A stretch of DNA of 64,000 nucleotides from Siphonodentalium dalli (GCA_032622095.1 CP136067.1:201932181-201996180); one strand, 5' to 3'; shown: positions 1 to 9,800, numbered from the stretch's first letter. Notes: a model not told the origin generated them from the sequence alone. Numbers and translations: made by a program.

Positions 1-194
1 ATTACCCGAAAAACATCGCAGTTTGGTTGTATCTTGCGTCACATTCTTCCTTTCCGGACTTGAAGAAAAAGCTCCGTTACCAGCGATGGGGAAAGTTGGA
101 CTATACATTCAATGTATAGTCAATTTTGGACTACTCCGAACCGATCAGCTGATCCAGGTCGTCATGCTTCTCATCGATTGAAAATAAACAAATC
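1..194. other. 5' flank, no gene seen
   Basis: I see no coding region here. A near-perfect palindrome, GACTATACATT-C-AATGTATAGTC, lies at about 99-121. The stretch ends at the GGG that begins the Ngaro-like element and would be its left flank. Confidence 0.6.
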
Positions 195-470
195 GGGTAC
201 TTTTATGATTCTTTAATCTTAAAATGTTTAATCTTACCAAAATACAAACGATCTTTTCCAAATTCGAGCGATTCACGTGTTTTAGTTTACTTCCGGTGTT
301 ACAGGTTGTATCGCGTGTTTTCATTGGTTGCTAGCGAGAGCGCTGATCCAATAAGATAGCTTGTGGTATCTCTTTGCGCACCTGAATAGCGTACCTGACT
401 ACTGTCAATTTTGACACTTCTTCGATCACTATAATTTTGAATTTGAGCTCGACAGCTCGTTTTTTGAATA
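195..470 (+). repeat. A1 split direct repeat (left end)
   Basis: This 276-bp stretch recurs at 6484-6759 with a constant offset of 6289. It starts with GGGTAC and ends with TTTTTTGAATA. After it the two copies diverge. It probably contains the promoter/5' end of the element, but no core promoter is obvious. Confidence 0.9.
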
Positions 471-653
471 TTCTCCGCCATTTTTGACTTGGCTCCGCCA
501 TTTTGACCTGCAAAACTAATTTGATGTTTTGCAAACACTATGATTGACACAACTAACTAAAGTTTTCATTCATGATTTGAAGTGAAGCCAAGACTCACTA
601 TTTTATTGACTATTTATCCGATTGAATTTTGAACTGAATTTCCGATTATTGAA

Positions 654-1814
654 ATGGCAACGGAATCCAACACTCGTAAATCAAGGAGCAAAAGCAAAAT
701 TGACTACAAAATTGCAAATTCGAAGGGTTTCAAATATTCAACACCCAATGACAGTGAAAGTGAAACTGAAATTGTGCTGAAGGGTGAAAGTGATGAGGAC
801 ATTGACAGTGAAACCGATCTGAAAAAACCAATATTGGTATCTGGCAACTTGAATGCACTTGAGAACACTATGTCAGACTTGAAATGTGAATACGAACATT
901 TAGTAACTATGAGAAAGTTGAAAGAGAAAGAAAAGGAAAGAGAAGCCATGGAAGAGAAGGTGCGTGAAGAAAGACGACGACTCAGAAAGCTGGACTCCGA
1001 GCCCAAGAAGAAGAAGACACCTAAAGGTAATTCTAAAACCGTAAAAGACTTAAGAAATGATAAAGAATTGACACGGAGAGCAGAAGAAATGTTGAAAAAA
1101 TTGGGACTTTTTAACCAGATTGAAAGTGATGAATCTGACTGTGATAGTGATAACAACACTTCTTCAGATGAAGAGTACATGTACGATAATCACAGATTAT
1201 CAAAGAGAAAGACTCGTTCGGGGCTAGATTCTAAGTTGAAACTCAAAATTCAACACCCTCAGAAATGTCCCCACACCAACCTTCAAATGGAATTTGTTAC
1301 AAAGGGAATTGAATTCAATAACCTGACCTTTAATCAATTTGTGGCCGGGGAATTGGAAATTATTAGTAGCACAAAAAATGAAACTGAAAAAGCTGGGAGG
1401 CTAAACTTGTTAAAGAGATTGTCATACTATTATGAAATCTATGAATGGAAAGCACTTTTGCGATATTACGCAGCTTGGATAAGGAGAATAGAGTACGGGC
1501 AGAACCATTGGAGTGATAACCCTTCAGAAATTGAAGTCCCTCTATTAGCAGGGTCAACGAGACAGCCTAGGGGACCTAAAAAGCCCTGGCAGGCTAGCTC
1601 GCAAAATACTAGGGTGAAGAATACTAGTCCTTCCAATTACAAATGGTTCTGCCCGGACTTTCAGAGACAGAAGTGTGAAGAGTCTGGCCCTCACACCAAA
1701 ACTATTTACGATGCGATTCGAACAGTGCATCACTATTGTGCCACCTGCTACAAAAAAGATAATGCACAGTTGCCACACCCAGAAAGCTCTACGGCCTGTC
1801 CGTATTTTAAATGA
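654..1814 (+). CDS. Gag-like ORF1 of the Ngaro-like element
   Basis: This is a 386-residue protein in the gag position of a YR retrotransposon, so a structural or nucleic-acid-binding role is inferred from position. The N-terminal third is highly charged. Lys/Arg/Glu-rich heptad-like sequence around residues 75-120 suggests a coiled coil, and a basic KKKK patch follows. The C-terminal part (about residues 335-386) is rich in Cys and His (W-x-C..., H-x-Y-C-x2-C, HP...CP), consistent with a zinc-binding module. The ATG at 654 lies 183 bp inside A1. The ORF ends in TGA followed by C, and the same frame stays open into the RT ORF, so the stop may be read through. Specific homology is not claimed. 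Confidence 0.7.
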   Translation: MATESNTRKSRSKSKIDYKIANSKGFKYSTPNDSESETEIVLKGESDEDIDSETDLKKPILVSGNLNALENTMSDLKCEYEHLVTMRKLKEKEKEREAMEEKVREERRRLRKLDSEPKKKKTPKGNSKTVKDLRNDKELTRRAEEMLKKLGLFNQIESDESDCDSDNNTSSDEEYMYDNHRLSKRKTRSGLDSKLKLKIQHPQKCPHTNLQMEFVTKGIEFNNLTFNQFVAGELEIISSTKNETEKAGRLNLLKRLSYYYEIYEWKALLRYYAAWIRRIEYGQNHWSDNPSEIEVPLLAGSTRQPRGPKKPWQASSQNTRVKNTSPSNYKWFCPDFQRQKCEESGPHTKTIYDAIRTVHHYCATCYKKDNAQLPHPESSTACPYFK

Positions 1815-3935
1815 CATGATTACCCGATTGTCGTCTCTGATTCTTCTAAGCCCAATTTAGGGGGCGGGGTTTCACAGAATATACCAGTACAACCTTTAAA
1901 TGTATCAGATTTTGAATTGTATTCGGTGATTCATGGAACATCAACCAATTTGGATTCTGAATTAAATGAGGTTAGCTGGGAAAGTGACCCAGAATTTGAC
2001 TGGGGCCCGCTCAAGAAAGACATTGAAGAAAATAATCAATCTGAGTCGACTTCAATGGCAACTCTTAATTGGGAGGTTCCAGTGGTTCAGGGAGTCTGTG
2101 GCCCGCCCTTTGAAATTTTGGACTGGAATCAGGTCGACATTCCAAAATATTCACAAACACATTGTTCTTTGCCTCAAAATTCAGATGTTTGTCATGTCAG
2201 TTCATTGCAGGAACTGAATTTTGAATTACTGTCGCCCTCAGCAAAATTTTATGTTGAAGCAAATCAAGTAATATCTTCATCTGGTATTGCAAACTTTCTA
2301 AATTGTAAGATTCCAATATATTCCAAACTAAATATTCCTTACATTAGAAACCAGTTAGTGGACTACTACGACAAACAATTAATTGAATTTTTACAGTATG
2401 GTTTCCCCATAAATGTTGATAACTATAATTTTCAACAACAGAAACACATCTTTCGTAATCATAGAGGAGCCCTACAATACCCAGAAATTGTAGCCCAATA
2501 CATAGATAAAGAGATAACGAATGGTTCCGTCGTAGGCCCTTTTCAAGAGAACCCTTTCTCAAAAGAAATTCGCATTTCACCCTTGAACACAGTTCCCAAA
2601 AGAGATACAGAGGATAGAAGAATTATATTTGATCTGAGCTTCCCCCAAAACAATTCAATTAATGAACTTATTGCAGATGAAGAATACTTTGGTCAGTCTA
2701 CCAAAGTAGCCTACCCTTCAGTGGATAACCTGGTAGATCTTGTGAAGAATTTTGGTAAAGGATGCCTTCTTTATAAACGGGATCTTCGTAAAGCATACAG
2801 ACAAATTTTTCTGGATCCCGCAGACGTTCATTACATGGGTTTTATCTGGGAGAAACAGTTATATTTTGACACGGCACTGCCCATGGGATTAAAATCTTCT
2901 GCCTATATCTTCCAAAGGGTTTCCTCTATGATTCCGTTTATGATGCATAAGAAAAGATATTTTCTTCTGAATTATCTAGATGATTTTGCTGGAGCCGATT
3001 CCATTCAGAATGCTAATTTAGCCTTTAATTATTTGATGAAACTTCTGAAGAACTGCGGTCTGAAAGAGTCTGTTGAGAAAGCTTGTGCCCCCAATACAAC
3101 AATGCTCTTTCTTGGAATAAAGTTTGACACTATTGCCCTTACATTGAGTATTGATGAAGACAGAATAGAAGAAATTTTAAGCTTAGTTAATATTTGGATG
3201 AGTAAGAAAAGGGCCTCGATTAAAGAATTACAGTCTTTATTGGGTAAACTCCACTTTGTTAGTCAGTGTATTAGGCCAGGGCGAATTTTCGTTTCTAGGC
3301 TGCTAACTTGGTTAAGAGAATGCAATTACAGAACTCCAAATAGGCAATTGGTTATTCCAAACTTCATTCATGCAGATTTATTATGGTGGTCAAAATTCCT
3401 GAGAGAATTCAATGGGGTGTCGATTATGCAGATGGAACAATGGTCAAAACCAGATGAAGTTTTCTCAACAGACGCCTGTCTTTCAGGGTGTGGTGGAATC
3501 TTTAATACTCAGTTCTTTCATGCCTCTTTCCCATCTTTTATAACAGACAGAGAGTTAGATATCAACTGCCTAGAATTATTAACAATTTGCATAGCCTTAA
3601 AACTTTGGAGTGGACAGTTACGCGGAAAGAGGGTTAAAATATTCTGTGACAATCAAACTTCAGTCACTGTAATTAATGCAGGAAGAAGTAGGGACAACTT
3701 TTTACTAGATTGTCTTCGTGAAATTTGTTATTTGGCAGCACAAAATGAATTTGAAGTAAAAAGTGTTCATCTCAGTAGCAGGGCTAACAGAGTTTCTGAC
3801 CTGTTATCGAGATGGGACACTGAGTCAAACGCAGAAGCAAAATTTTATTCAATTATGACAGAAAATGGCCCGACAGAAAGTATGTCAGAGATATCAGTTG
3901 ATCCGGAGCTTTTTAAATTTATAAATAATTGGTAG
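1815..3935 (+). CDS. Reverse transcriptase-RNase H (YR-retrotransposon type)
   Basis: The frame is open from directly after the ORF1 stop (TGA at 1812-1814) to 3935, in the same frame as ORF1, and lacks an ATG near its start. This suggests synthesis as a gag-pol readthrough product. RT motif A is D-L-R-K-A-Y-R-Q-I (about 2781), motif B is LPMGLKSSAY (about 2877) and the catalytic YLDD box is at 2973-2984. An RNase H domain follows, with acidic residues in STDACLSG, NCLELL and FCDNQTS and a final Asp in RVSDLLSR. All key residues are present. The layout, followed immediately by a tyrosine recombinase, fits Ngaro/DIRS-group polymerases. It would copy the element RNA into cDNA. Confidence 0.9.
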   Translation, partial: HDYPIVVSDSSKPNLGGGVSQNIPVQPLNVSDFELYSVIHGTSTNLDSELNEVSWESDPEFDWGPLKKDIEENNQSESTSMATLNWEVPVVQGVCGPPFEILDWNQVDIPKYSQTHCSLPQNSDVCHVSSLQELNFELLSPSAKFYVEANQVISSSGIANFLNCKIPIYSKLNIPYIRNQLVDYYDKQLIEFLQYGFPINVDNYNFQQQKHIFRNHRGALQYPEIVAQYIDKEITNGSVVGPFQENPFSKEIRISPLNTVPKRDTEDRRIIFDLSFPQNNSINELIADEEYFGQSTKVAYPSVDNLVDLVKNFGKGCLLYKRDLRKAYRQIFLDPADVHYMGFIWEKQLYFDTALPMGLKSSAYIFQRVSSMIPFMMHKKRYFLLNYLDDFAGADSIQNANLAFNYLMKLLKNCGLKESVEKACAPNTTMLFLGIKFDTIALTLSIDEDRIEEILSLVNIWMSKKRASIKELQSLLGKLHFVSQCIRPGRIFVSRLLTWLRECNYRTPNRQLVIPNFIHADLLWWSKFLREFNGVSIMQMEQWSKPDEVFSTDACLSGCGGIFNTQFFHASFPSFITDRELDINCLELLTICIALKLWSGQLRGKRVKIFCDNQTSVTVINAGRSRDNFLLDCLREICYLAAQNEFEVKSVHLSSRANRVSDLLSRWDTESNAEAKFYSIMTENGPTESMSEISVDPELFKFINNW

Positions 3936-3957
3936 TGAATATTCAAAATAATTTCGG

Positions 3958-4974
3958 ATGGCGAGTAATGGGAATTTTGAACACTTCCTTGTAGATGCGG
4001 AACTGCAGAAATTAAAGGAAGAAACAAGAAAGTCTCACCGATCAGCCTTTGCCGAAGGGACCAAGAAAAATTTGAAAACCCAAATTTTAGCCTATCTGCG
4101 TTTTTGTATTTATTTTAGCCTAGAGCCCTTACCGGCCTCAGTTCAGACACTCAGTCTGTATGTACAATTTCTTAGTCGTTCATTCCAATCTCCGTCAGCC
4201 ATACAGAATTATCTATCAGGAGTAAAATTTTTGCATGTTTCTCGTGAAGTAAACTTTGATGCCTTTAGTGCATATTATCTGAAACTTTTGATGAAAGGCA
4301 TTTCTCGTGAGAACCCACACTGCCCAAAGAGGGCCTTACCAGTAACTCCACAAATATTCAATGAAATGGTAAATTATATTGATTTTTCGTCCCCACTGGA
4401 CGTTACATACTGGTGTTTGTTTTTGTTAGCCTTTTTCCTTATGGCGAGAAAATCTAATCTAGTACCTTCCACTAGATTAGCTACAGAGACATCCAAAATT
4501 CTTTCTCGCAAAGACATTACATGCCTTAAAGACCAATTGATTGTTACGATTAACTGGACAAAAACTATTCAGTTCGGTCAGAGAGTGTTGAAGATTCCCA
4601 TTACCGCCATACCAAAATCAAAATTCTGCCCTGTCAGTGCCTATAAGCATATGATAGCCCAAGTACCTGCACCAAATAATTCACCATTGTTTGTTAGAAT
4701 AGTGCAGGGCAATATAGTACCCATTACATACAAAGAATTTACAGATAAATTTCGTACGCTAATATCATTGACCGGCCGGGATCCATCTCTCTACTCAACT
4801 CACTCCTTTAGACGAGGCGGGGCATCATGTGCCTTTCATACGAAGGTCCCATCTGAGTTAATTCAAATGCATGGAGACTGGATTAGCGACGCCTATAAAG
4901 TTTACCTCGAGTTCTCTGCAGAAAACAAACTTTCAGTATCCAAACAAATGGCATCTGCACTAAATGACCTATAA
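3958..4974 (+). CDS. Tyrosine recombinase (YR)
   Basis: This is a 338-residue phage-integrase-family recombinase, expected to integrate a circular cDNA without the staggered cut made by DDE integrases. An N-terminal SAM-like/core-binding region (about residues 20-110) is followed by the catalytic domain with Arg164 in ARKSN, the H-x-x-R box at 282-285 (HSFR), His305 with Trp308, and a probable nucleophile Tyr316 in DAYKVYLE. The start ATG lies 22 bp after the RT stop in another frame, suggesting separate initiation or reinitiation. The catalytic set looks complete. Its presence, together with the split repeats, defines the element class. Confidence 0.9.
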   Translation: MASNGNFEHFLVDAELQKLKEETRKSHRSAFAEGTKKNLKTQILAYLRFCIYFSLEPLPASVQTLSLYVQFLSRSFQSPSAIQNYLSGVKFLHVSREVNFDAFSAYYLKLLMKGISRENPHCPKRALPVTPQIFNEMVNYIDFSSPLDVTYWCLFLLAFFLMARKSNLVPSTRLATETSKILSRKDITCLKDQLIVTINWTKTIQFGQRVLKIPITAIPKSKFCPVSAYKHMIAQVPAPNNSPLFVRIVQGNIVPITYKEFTDKFRTLISLTGRDPSLYSTHSFRRGGASCAFHTKVPSELIQMHGDWISDAYKVYLEFSAENKLSVSKQMASALNDL

Positions 4975-5010
4975 AGTAGGGTAATAGATTGAAGACAATT
5001 TTGCAACAAA

Positions 5011-5044
5011 ATTTTTTTTTTATTTTTTTTTTTATTCATTACAG
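5011..5044 (+). promoter_or_regulatory. Predicted 3' splice site before the SGNH ORF
   Basis: A T-rich tract (5011-5040, almost pure T) is followed by CATTACAG and then GT. This is a textbook polypyrimidine tract plus AG acceptor. The SGNH reading frame runs straight through the acceptor, and its catalytic Ser (5077-5079) lies upstream of the first in-frame ATG (5179), so a spliced leader exon would explain how the protein starts. No donor is proven. Confidence 0.55.
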
Positions 5045-5562
5045 GTCAAAGGAAGTCTGTCTATATTTTAGGGGATTCAATCGTTAAATATGTTTCGGGA
5101 TTAGAGGGAACATATCTAGACTGCCAAAGAGGCGCGACTATTGAAAGTCTTTCTAGATACATTTCATACCACACATCTATGTTAGTATCCTTTGACTGTG
5201 TTATAATACATGTGGGCACTAATAACATTCATAAGGACCAGACAATCAATGACATAGAGTCATTATATGGCAACCTCATAGGAATTCTGCAGCGCCATCA
5301 AGTAAAAATTACTATGTCAGCCATTCTCCCTCGACTCTGTGATTATGATACCACTAAAAGCAGAGTGGCCAAGATCAACCAAATGTTACAGAAACTGTGT
5401 CACCGACATAACATTTTATATGGACATTCATATCGTAGATTCTTAGTAAAGGGAGGAAGTCCCGACCGGTCGTTATATGGCAAGAATGATGGTCTACATC
5501 TGAACTTTCTAGGGTCAAATATATTATCAAAGTATTTTATGCAACTGATTAAGCAAATGTGA
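5045..5562 (+). CDS. SGNH/GDSL hydrolase-like protein of the Ngaro-like element (5' end probably spliced)
   Basis: The protein carries SGNH-family blocks. Block I is LGDS with the nucleophilic Ser codon at 5077. Block III is H-V-G-T-N-N (about 5209). Block V is D-G-L-H-L-N with the Asp-His pair (about 5488). The triad therefore looks intact. The family comprises esterases and lipases; a role in retrotransposition is not known to me, although I recall SGNH-like ORFs being noted in some Ngaro elements (unchecked). The first ATG (5179) would cut off block I, so the true start is upstream. In-frame sequence is open from 4993, and the acceptor after 5044 suggests a spliced mRNA. The ORF is in the YR frame but separated from it by TAA and TGA. 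Confidence 0.75.
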
Positions 5563-5684
5563 TCCCATTATAATAACAGGATTAAAATTGAATGTGTTAT
5601 AAATACACTCATGCAGGGTAATTGTATGTTCGACAGAACATGATTTTATCAGTACAGTGCCAGATTGTTTTCTTGTTGCCGGGG

Positions 5685-5773
5685 ATGACTCTTCCTTTCG
5701 TTTGAAAGAGCTTCCCAGAGTTGGTCACCCTGAGTCATAAGTTCCGTAAGGGCGAGGGTCGGGGGTCCAACTC
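5685..5773 (+). other. Interleaved inverted repeats (possible RNA pseudoknot)
   Basis: ATGACTC (5685-5691) can pair with GAGTCAT (5732-5738), and GAGTTGG (5718-5724) with CCAACTC (5767-5773). The two stems interlock, giving a pseudoknot order. A small CTTTC-GTTT-GAAAG hairpin (5695-5708) lies inside. The stretch is GC-rich compared with its AT-rich surroundings and sits in the 3' UTR between the SGNH ORF and B1. I cannot assign it to a known ribozyme. Confidence 0.45.
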
Positions 5774-6033
5774 GTGCTAGTGACAGAATTTCTATCTGGC
5801 TATTGTAACTGGTAGGAATTGTATATAATTTATTGGATGATTATTTATTAATGTATATGTTATATGATCTTTCATGTAGTGCGAACCAATTATCATGAAA
5901 CCTCTTGAAGTCTTTCATGTAGTGCATATCCACATTACGTTAGTGCAAAGATGGATTCTTGTTACAAGGAGTGCTAAGGTAGGATACAAAACTTATTGAC
6001 CTTCTTTTTCATTTTTGGCTGGCCTTCGGTTTG

Positions 6034-6486
6034 GCGGTGTTCTTGCCAAAAATAATATTTTAATGTCTGATCTTATCAAGCTATTTCGGTTCGAATATCT
6101 ATATTCCACATATAAAAGTCATAATTCATTTGTCAGCAAGTTATTTACAATGACACCATTCTCAACATATGAATATGAATCACAATGTCACGTGAATATT
6201 ATATTACTGTGTCTAGGTTATTATTACTACTACTACCAGTTTTCATTGTCGGGTTTCAACACTGATTGTGTAAACGGTATAAGTATAATCAATGCCTGTA
6301 TAAGTCATCAACTTCAATAAGTGTATTGTCTTTGACTTTGTATTCGGTATTGTCATTGTCAATATAAATTATAATACATCTAACTTCTGATATCGATTTT
6401 AGGGAGCGTGTAGCTCCCTACTTTTTCGGCAAATAAATCATAATCAGTATATGTTTGTTAAGTCGTTTATTCTCGGGAAGATTGGG
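6034..6486 (+). repeat. B1 split direct repeat
   Basis: This 453-bp stretch recurs at 6821-7267; the second copy lacks six bases (GACTTT) near 6330. It contains a perfect 8-bp-stem hairpin, TAGGGAGC-GTGTA-GCTCCCTA, at 6400-6420, then an AATAAA-type signal (about 6432). The end overlaps A2 by GGG. Confidence 0.9.
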
Positions 6487-6759
6487 TACTTTTATGATTC
6501 TTTAATCTTAAAATGTTTAATCTTACCAAAATACAAACGATCTTTTCCAAATTCGAGCGATTCACGTGTTTTAGTTTACTTCCGGTGTTACAGGTTGTAT
6601 CGCGTGTTTTCATTGGTTGCTAGCGAGAGCGCTGATCCAATAAGATAGCTTGTGGTATCTCTTTGCGCACCTGAATAGCGTACCTGACTACTGTCAATTT
6701 TGACACTTCTTCGATCACTATAATTTTGAATTTGAGCTCGACAGCTCGTTTTTTGAATA
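6484..6759 (+). repeat. A2 split direct repeat
   Basis: This is the second copy of A1, joined to B1 through a shared GGG. A 61-bp segment (6760-6820) unrelated to either repeat separates it from B2. Confidence 0.9.
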
Positions 6760-6820
6760 CCCACCCGCCCATAGTTTCCCTTACCGGGTATATAGAGTTG
6801 ATTTACAACATAGGCTGAGA

Positions 6821-7267
6821 GCGGTGTTCTTGCCAAAAATAATATTTTAATGTCTGATCTTATCAAGCTATTTCGGTTCGAATATCTATATTCCACATAT
6901 AAAAGTCATAATTCATTTGTCAGCAAGTTATTTACAATGACACCATTCTCAACATATGAATATGAATCACAATGTCACGTGAATATTATATTACTGTGTC
7001 TAGGTTATTATTACTACTACTACCAGTTTTCATTGTCGGGTTTCAACACTGATTGTGTAAACGGTATAAGTATAATCAATGCCTGTATAAGTCATCAACT
7101 TCAATAAGTGTATTGTCTTTGTATTCGGTATTGTCATTGTCAATATAAATTATAATACATCTAACTTCTGATATCGATTTTAGGGAGCGTGTAGCTCCCT
7201 ACTTTTTCGGCAAATAAATCATAATCAGTATATGTTTGTTAAGTCGTTTATTCTCGGGAAGATTGGG
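6821..7267 (+). repeat. B2 split direct repeat (right end)
   Basis: This is the second copy of B1, including the terminal hairpin (7181-7201), and it ends in ATTGGG at the right boundary of the element. The flank continues with GAATTCCTG. Confidence 0.9.
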
Positions 7268-7687
7268 GAATTCCTGCCCTTCTTATCAAACGTCAACACA
7301 TTTGGTAGAATTTAAGATGAAGTTATCTGCAATGGCATTATTGACTTCTGTAAATGGAAATTATTAGCAATATTTTAAACGCAGAGAGTGCATGAACCAC
7401 CGATCGATCTATAACTTATAATAGCCCAATCGGGCTGAACTAGATCGATTGGTCTTCCTGGCATAGTGGTTGCTGCTGTAAAAGAGGGAACTCTAAATTT
7501 CTTAAATATTATAATTTTGTTTGTTTTCAGATTTGTACAAGTTTATAATGAATATTACTAGTAAAAAAAATATACCATTGTCTTTCATTAGTTTCAAAAT
7601 AAATGAGAATTTTTTTTAATTGGTAGAAACAGCTGGTCGAAAGAACAATTTAGAGTACTCCCCTTATCCCAGATTCACTTTATAGTA
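7268..7687. other. Right flank, no gene seen
   Basis: This is AT-rich sequence between the Ngaro-like element and the palindrome cluster. No convincing coding, RNA or repeat signal is visible. Confidence 0.5.
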
Positions 7688-9800
7688 GCTAATTGCACTT
7701 AAGCATAAATTATTTATGCTTAAGCATAATTAACTTACGATAAGCGTAATACATTTGAATTACGCTTAAGTGTAATTGGGTTCATCAGCTATCTCACCTC
7801 TATGGGAGGAAGCCAAATTAACATTTAATAAATAATTGAGCTAAAGCCCCCCCCCAATCAAGGAATCTCTAATTACACTTAAGTGCAATAAGAATATTTC
7901 TTATCGCGCTTAAGTGAAATAAGAAGATTCCTTATTGCGCTTAGAGATTCCTTATTGCGATTAAGTGCAATACGATATTCCTTTTTGTGCTTAAGTGCAA
8001 TAAGATATCCCTTATTGTGCTAAGCGCAATTAGATATTTCCTTATTGAACTTAATCGCAATTATATCTTCCCTTATTATATCGCTTAAGCTCAATTATAT
8101 CGCTTAAGCTCTATTATTTATTAAATGTTAATTTGGCTCCCCATATACCTCATGTATATTGGTATAACCTGATGTAGGTTACTGGCATTAGTAATGCGGT
8201 TGCATCCATTTCAGCTTGAGGGGAGTTCAATGAGAGTGTATATGAATTACGTTTAAGCGTACTTCATTTACGCTTAAGCGCGGAACTCATTTACACTTAA
8301 GCATAATTAATATGCTTAAGCAAATACCTAACTCCAACTGATTTCCTCTGTCTGAATAATTGAGTCCATCTCATAGTATATGGGGGAGTCGAAACCGATG
8401 TTTGATTGATGTCTTATTGCCAGAGTAAATTTGAGTTTAGAGGAAATCGCATGGGAGACAGCCTTTTCAAATATATTATTTATTAGTGTAAATCAATTGC
8501 CTTCAAGCGCAAAAAATATGTGTCTAATAATATATTTGCGCTTTAGCATAAAATTGCCATAAATGTGATCTATTATATGGGAGGCCCTTTTCACATTTAT
8601 TATTTATTTACGCTTAAGCGCAAATAACCTCTATCATTTGCAATTAAGCAAATAGATCATATTTGCGCTTAAGCGCAAATCATTTGCACTTAAGCGCAAA
8701 TAAAAATCAATATGCATTGATCCCCCCTGAATTAATTTTACATGGCACAGGCCTAAACACATCACTAAAGTTGATATAGCCCCACCATATGAGGGAAACA
8801 ATCCCCCAGAAACACCAAGATCTGTTTTATGACCATGGAAATGATATAGATCTGTGTAGGTTATGTCTCTTTTATAAAATATACTATATCTCTGGGATGG
8901 CGACACAAATTCTTGGGGACAGGGATGCTGATATTATGAAAATAGGGGTTTTTCCCCCAACTTCAAGTCAATGAGTACACCATATGAGGGAAGCAAACCC
9001 CAGTAACCCCTAATTCCCTATTTATGGCCATGGAAATGGTATATATCTGTGCAGGAGATAATAAAATATACATGAGCTCTGGGAGTGAGGCACCAAATCT
9101 TGGGACACCAGGGACAGAGATGCTGATATGCATATGGAAATGTTTTTTCTTCAACTTCGAGTCTGTATGGGGCTATTACTATGGGCCCATGCTAATATAA
9201 TATGAGATGGACTCAATCATTCACATCAGAGGGATGTAATGGAGTGTTAGGTATTTGCGCTTAAGTGCAAATAAATTGATAGACACATATTTGTGCTTAA
9301 GCGCAAATGATTTACGCTTAAGCACAAATATTTGCGCTTAAGCGCAAATAAATAATAAATGTGAAAAGGGCCTCCCATACTATTTCCGCTAAAGCGCATA
9401 TGATTTGTATTTAAGTATAAATGATTTGCTCTCAAGTGCAAATGATTTACACTTAAGCGTAAATGATTTGCGATTAAGCAGAATCAGAATAAATATGAAA
9501 ACGGCTTCTCGTATAATCGCTTAAGCATAATTCATTTATGATTAAGTGTAATTAATCTATCAATGAAAATAAATGACCAGTGAGCTTAAGCGTAAATCAA
9601 TTACGCTTAAGCACACTTTAATCAATTACGCTTAAGCACACTAGTCATAATTCTATTACTCATAGGAGTAATGCTTTACAACATCATACGGTTAAGCGTA
9701 AGTGAAGTACGCTTTATATGTGTGCATTACACCTGAGTGTAATACATTACGCTTAATTGTAATTCACTTACGCTAAAGTGCAATTAGCTAATACATGTGA
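7688..9800. repeat. Cluster of short palindromes centred on CTTAAG
   Basis: Dozens of 14-22 bp palindromes of the kind TTGCGCTTAAGCGCAA, ACGCTTAAGCGT and related variants fill this stretch, spaced by tens of bases. They sit inside larger inverted repeats: about 7808-7840 with 8110-8144; about 8308-8375 with 9200-9260; and 8579-8640 with about 9330-9378 (GGGAGGCCCTTTTCACA and its complement). The short open frames here are by-products of the repeats. There is no transposase. It resembles a non-autonomous foldback or self-expanding palindromic repeat. Confidence 0.75.
8782..9165 (+). repeat. Tandem dimer of a ~197-bp unit inside the palindrome cluster
   Basis: The sequence starting CACCATATGAGGGAA at 8782 recurs, diverged, at 8979. 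Both copies contain CATGGAAATG, a TCTGGGA block and a TGCTGATAT block in the same order. The dimer sits at the centre of the large inverted repeat 8308-9378 and would be its unpaired core. Confidence 0.6.

Larger units (their letters stand above)
195..7267 (+). mobile_element. Ngaro-like tyrosine-recombinase (YR) retrotransposon, nearly complete
   Basis: The element has the split-direct-repeat order A1 - coding region - B1 - A2 - B2 that is characteristic of Ngaro/PAT-type YR retrotransposons. A1 (195-470) equals A2 (6484-6759), and B1 (6034-6486) equals B2 (6821-7267) apart from a 6-bp indel. Both outer ends and the B1/A2 junction carry the same trinucleotide GGG (195-197, 6484-6486, 7265-7267), as expected if a circular junction is crossed over by a tyrosine recombinase. 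It encodes gag-like, RT-RNase H, YR and SGNH hydrolase proteins. I see no DAM-methylase domain and no inverted termini, which argues against a DIRS1-type element. The high repeat identity suggests recent activity. Confidence 0.88.

Noticed and set aside
5681-5780. HDV-like ribozyme
   Set aside because: The stems interlock, but P1 and P2 are not adjacent and the catalytic loop order does not fit the HDV fold.
195-7267. DIRS1-type classification of the YR element
   Set aside because: No inverted terminal repeats, no internal complementary region and no methyltransferase domain; the split direct repeats fit Ngaro/PAT.
7688-9800. Regularly spaced palindromes as a CRISPR array
   Set aside because: Repeats are too short, irregularly spaced and variable; the sequence context is eukaryotic mobile DNA.
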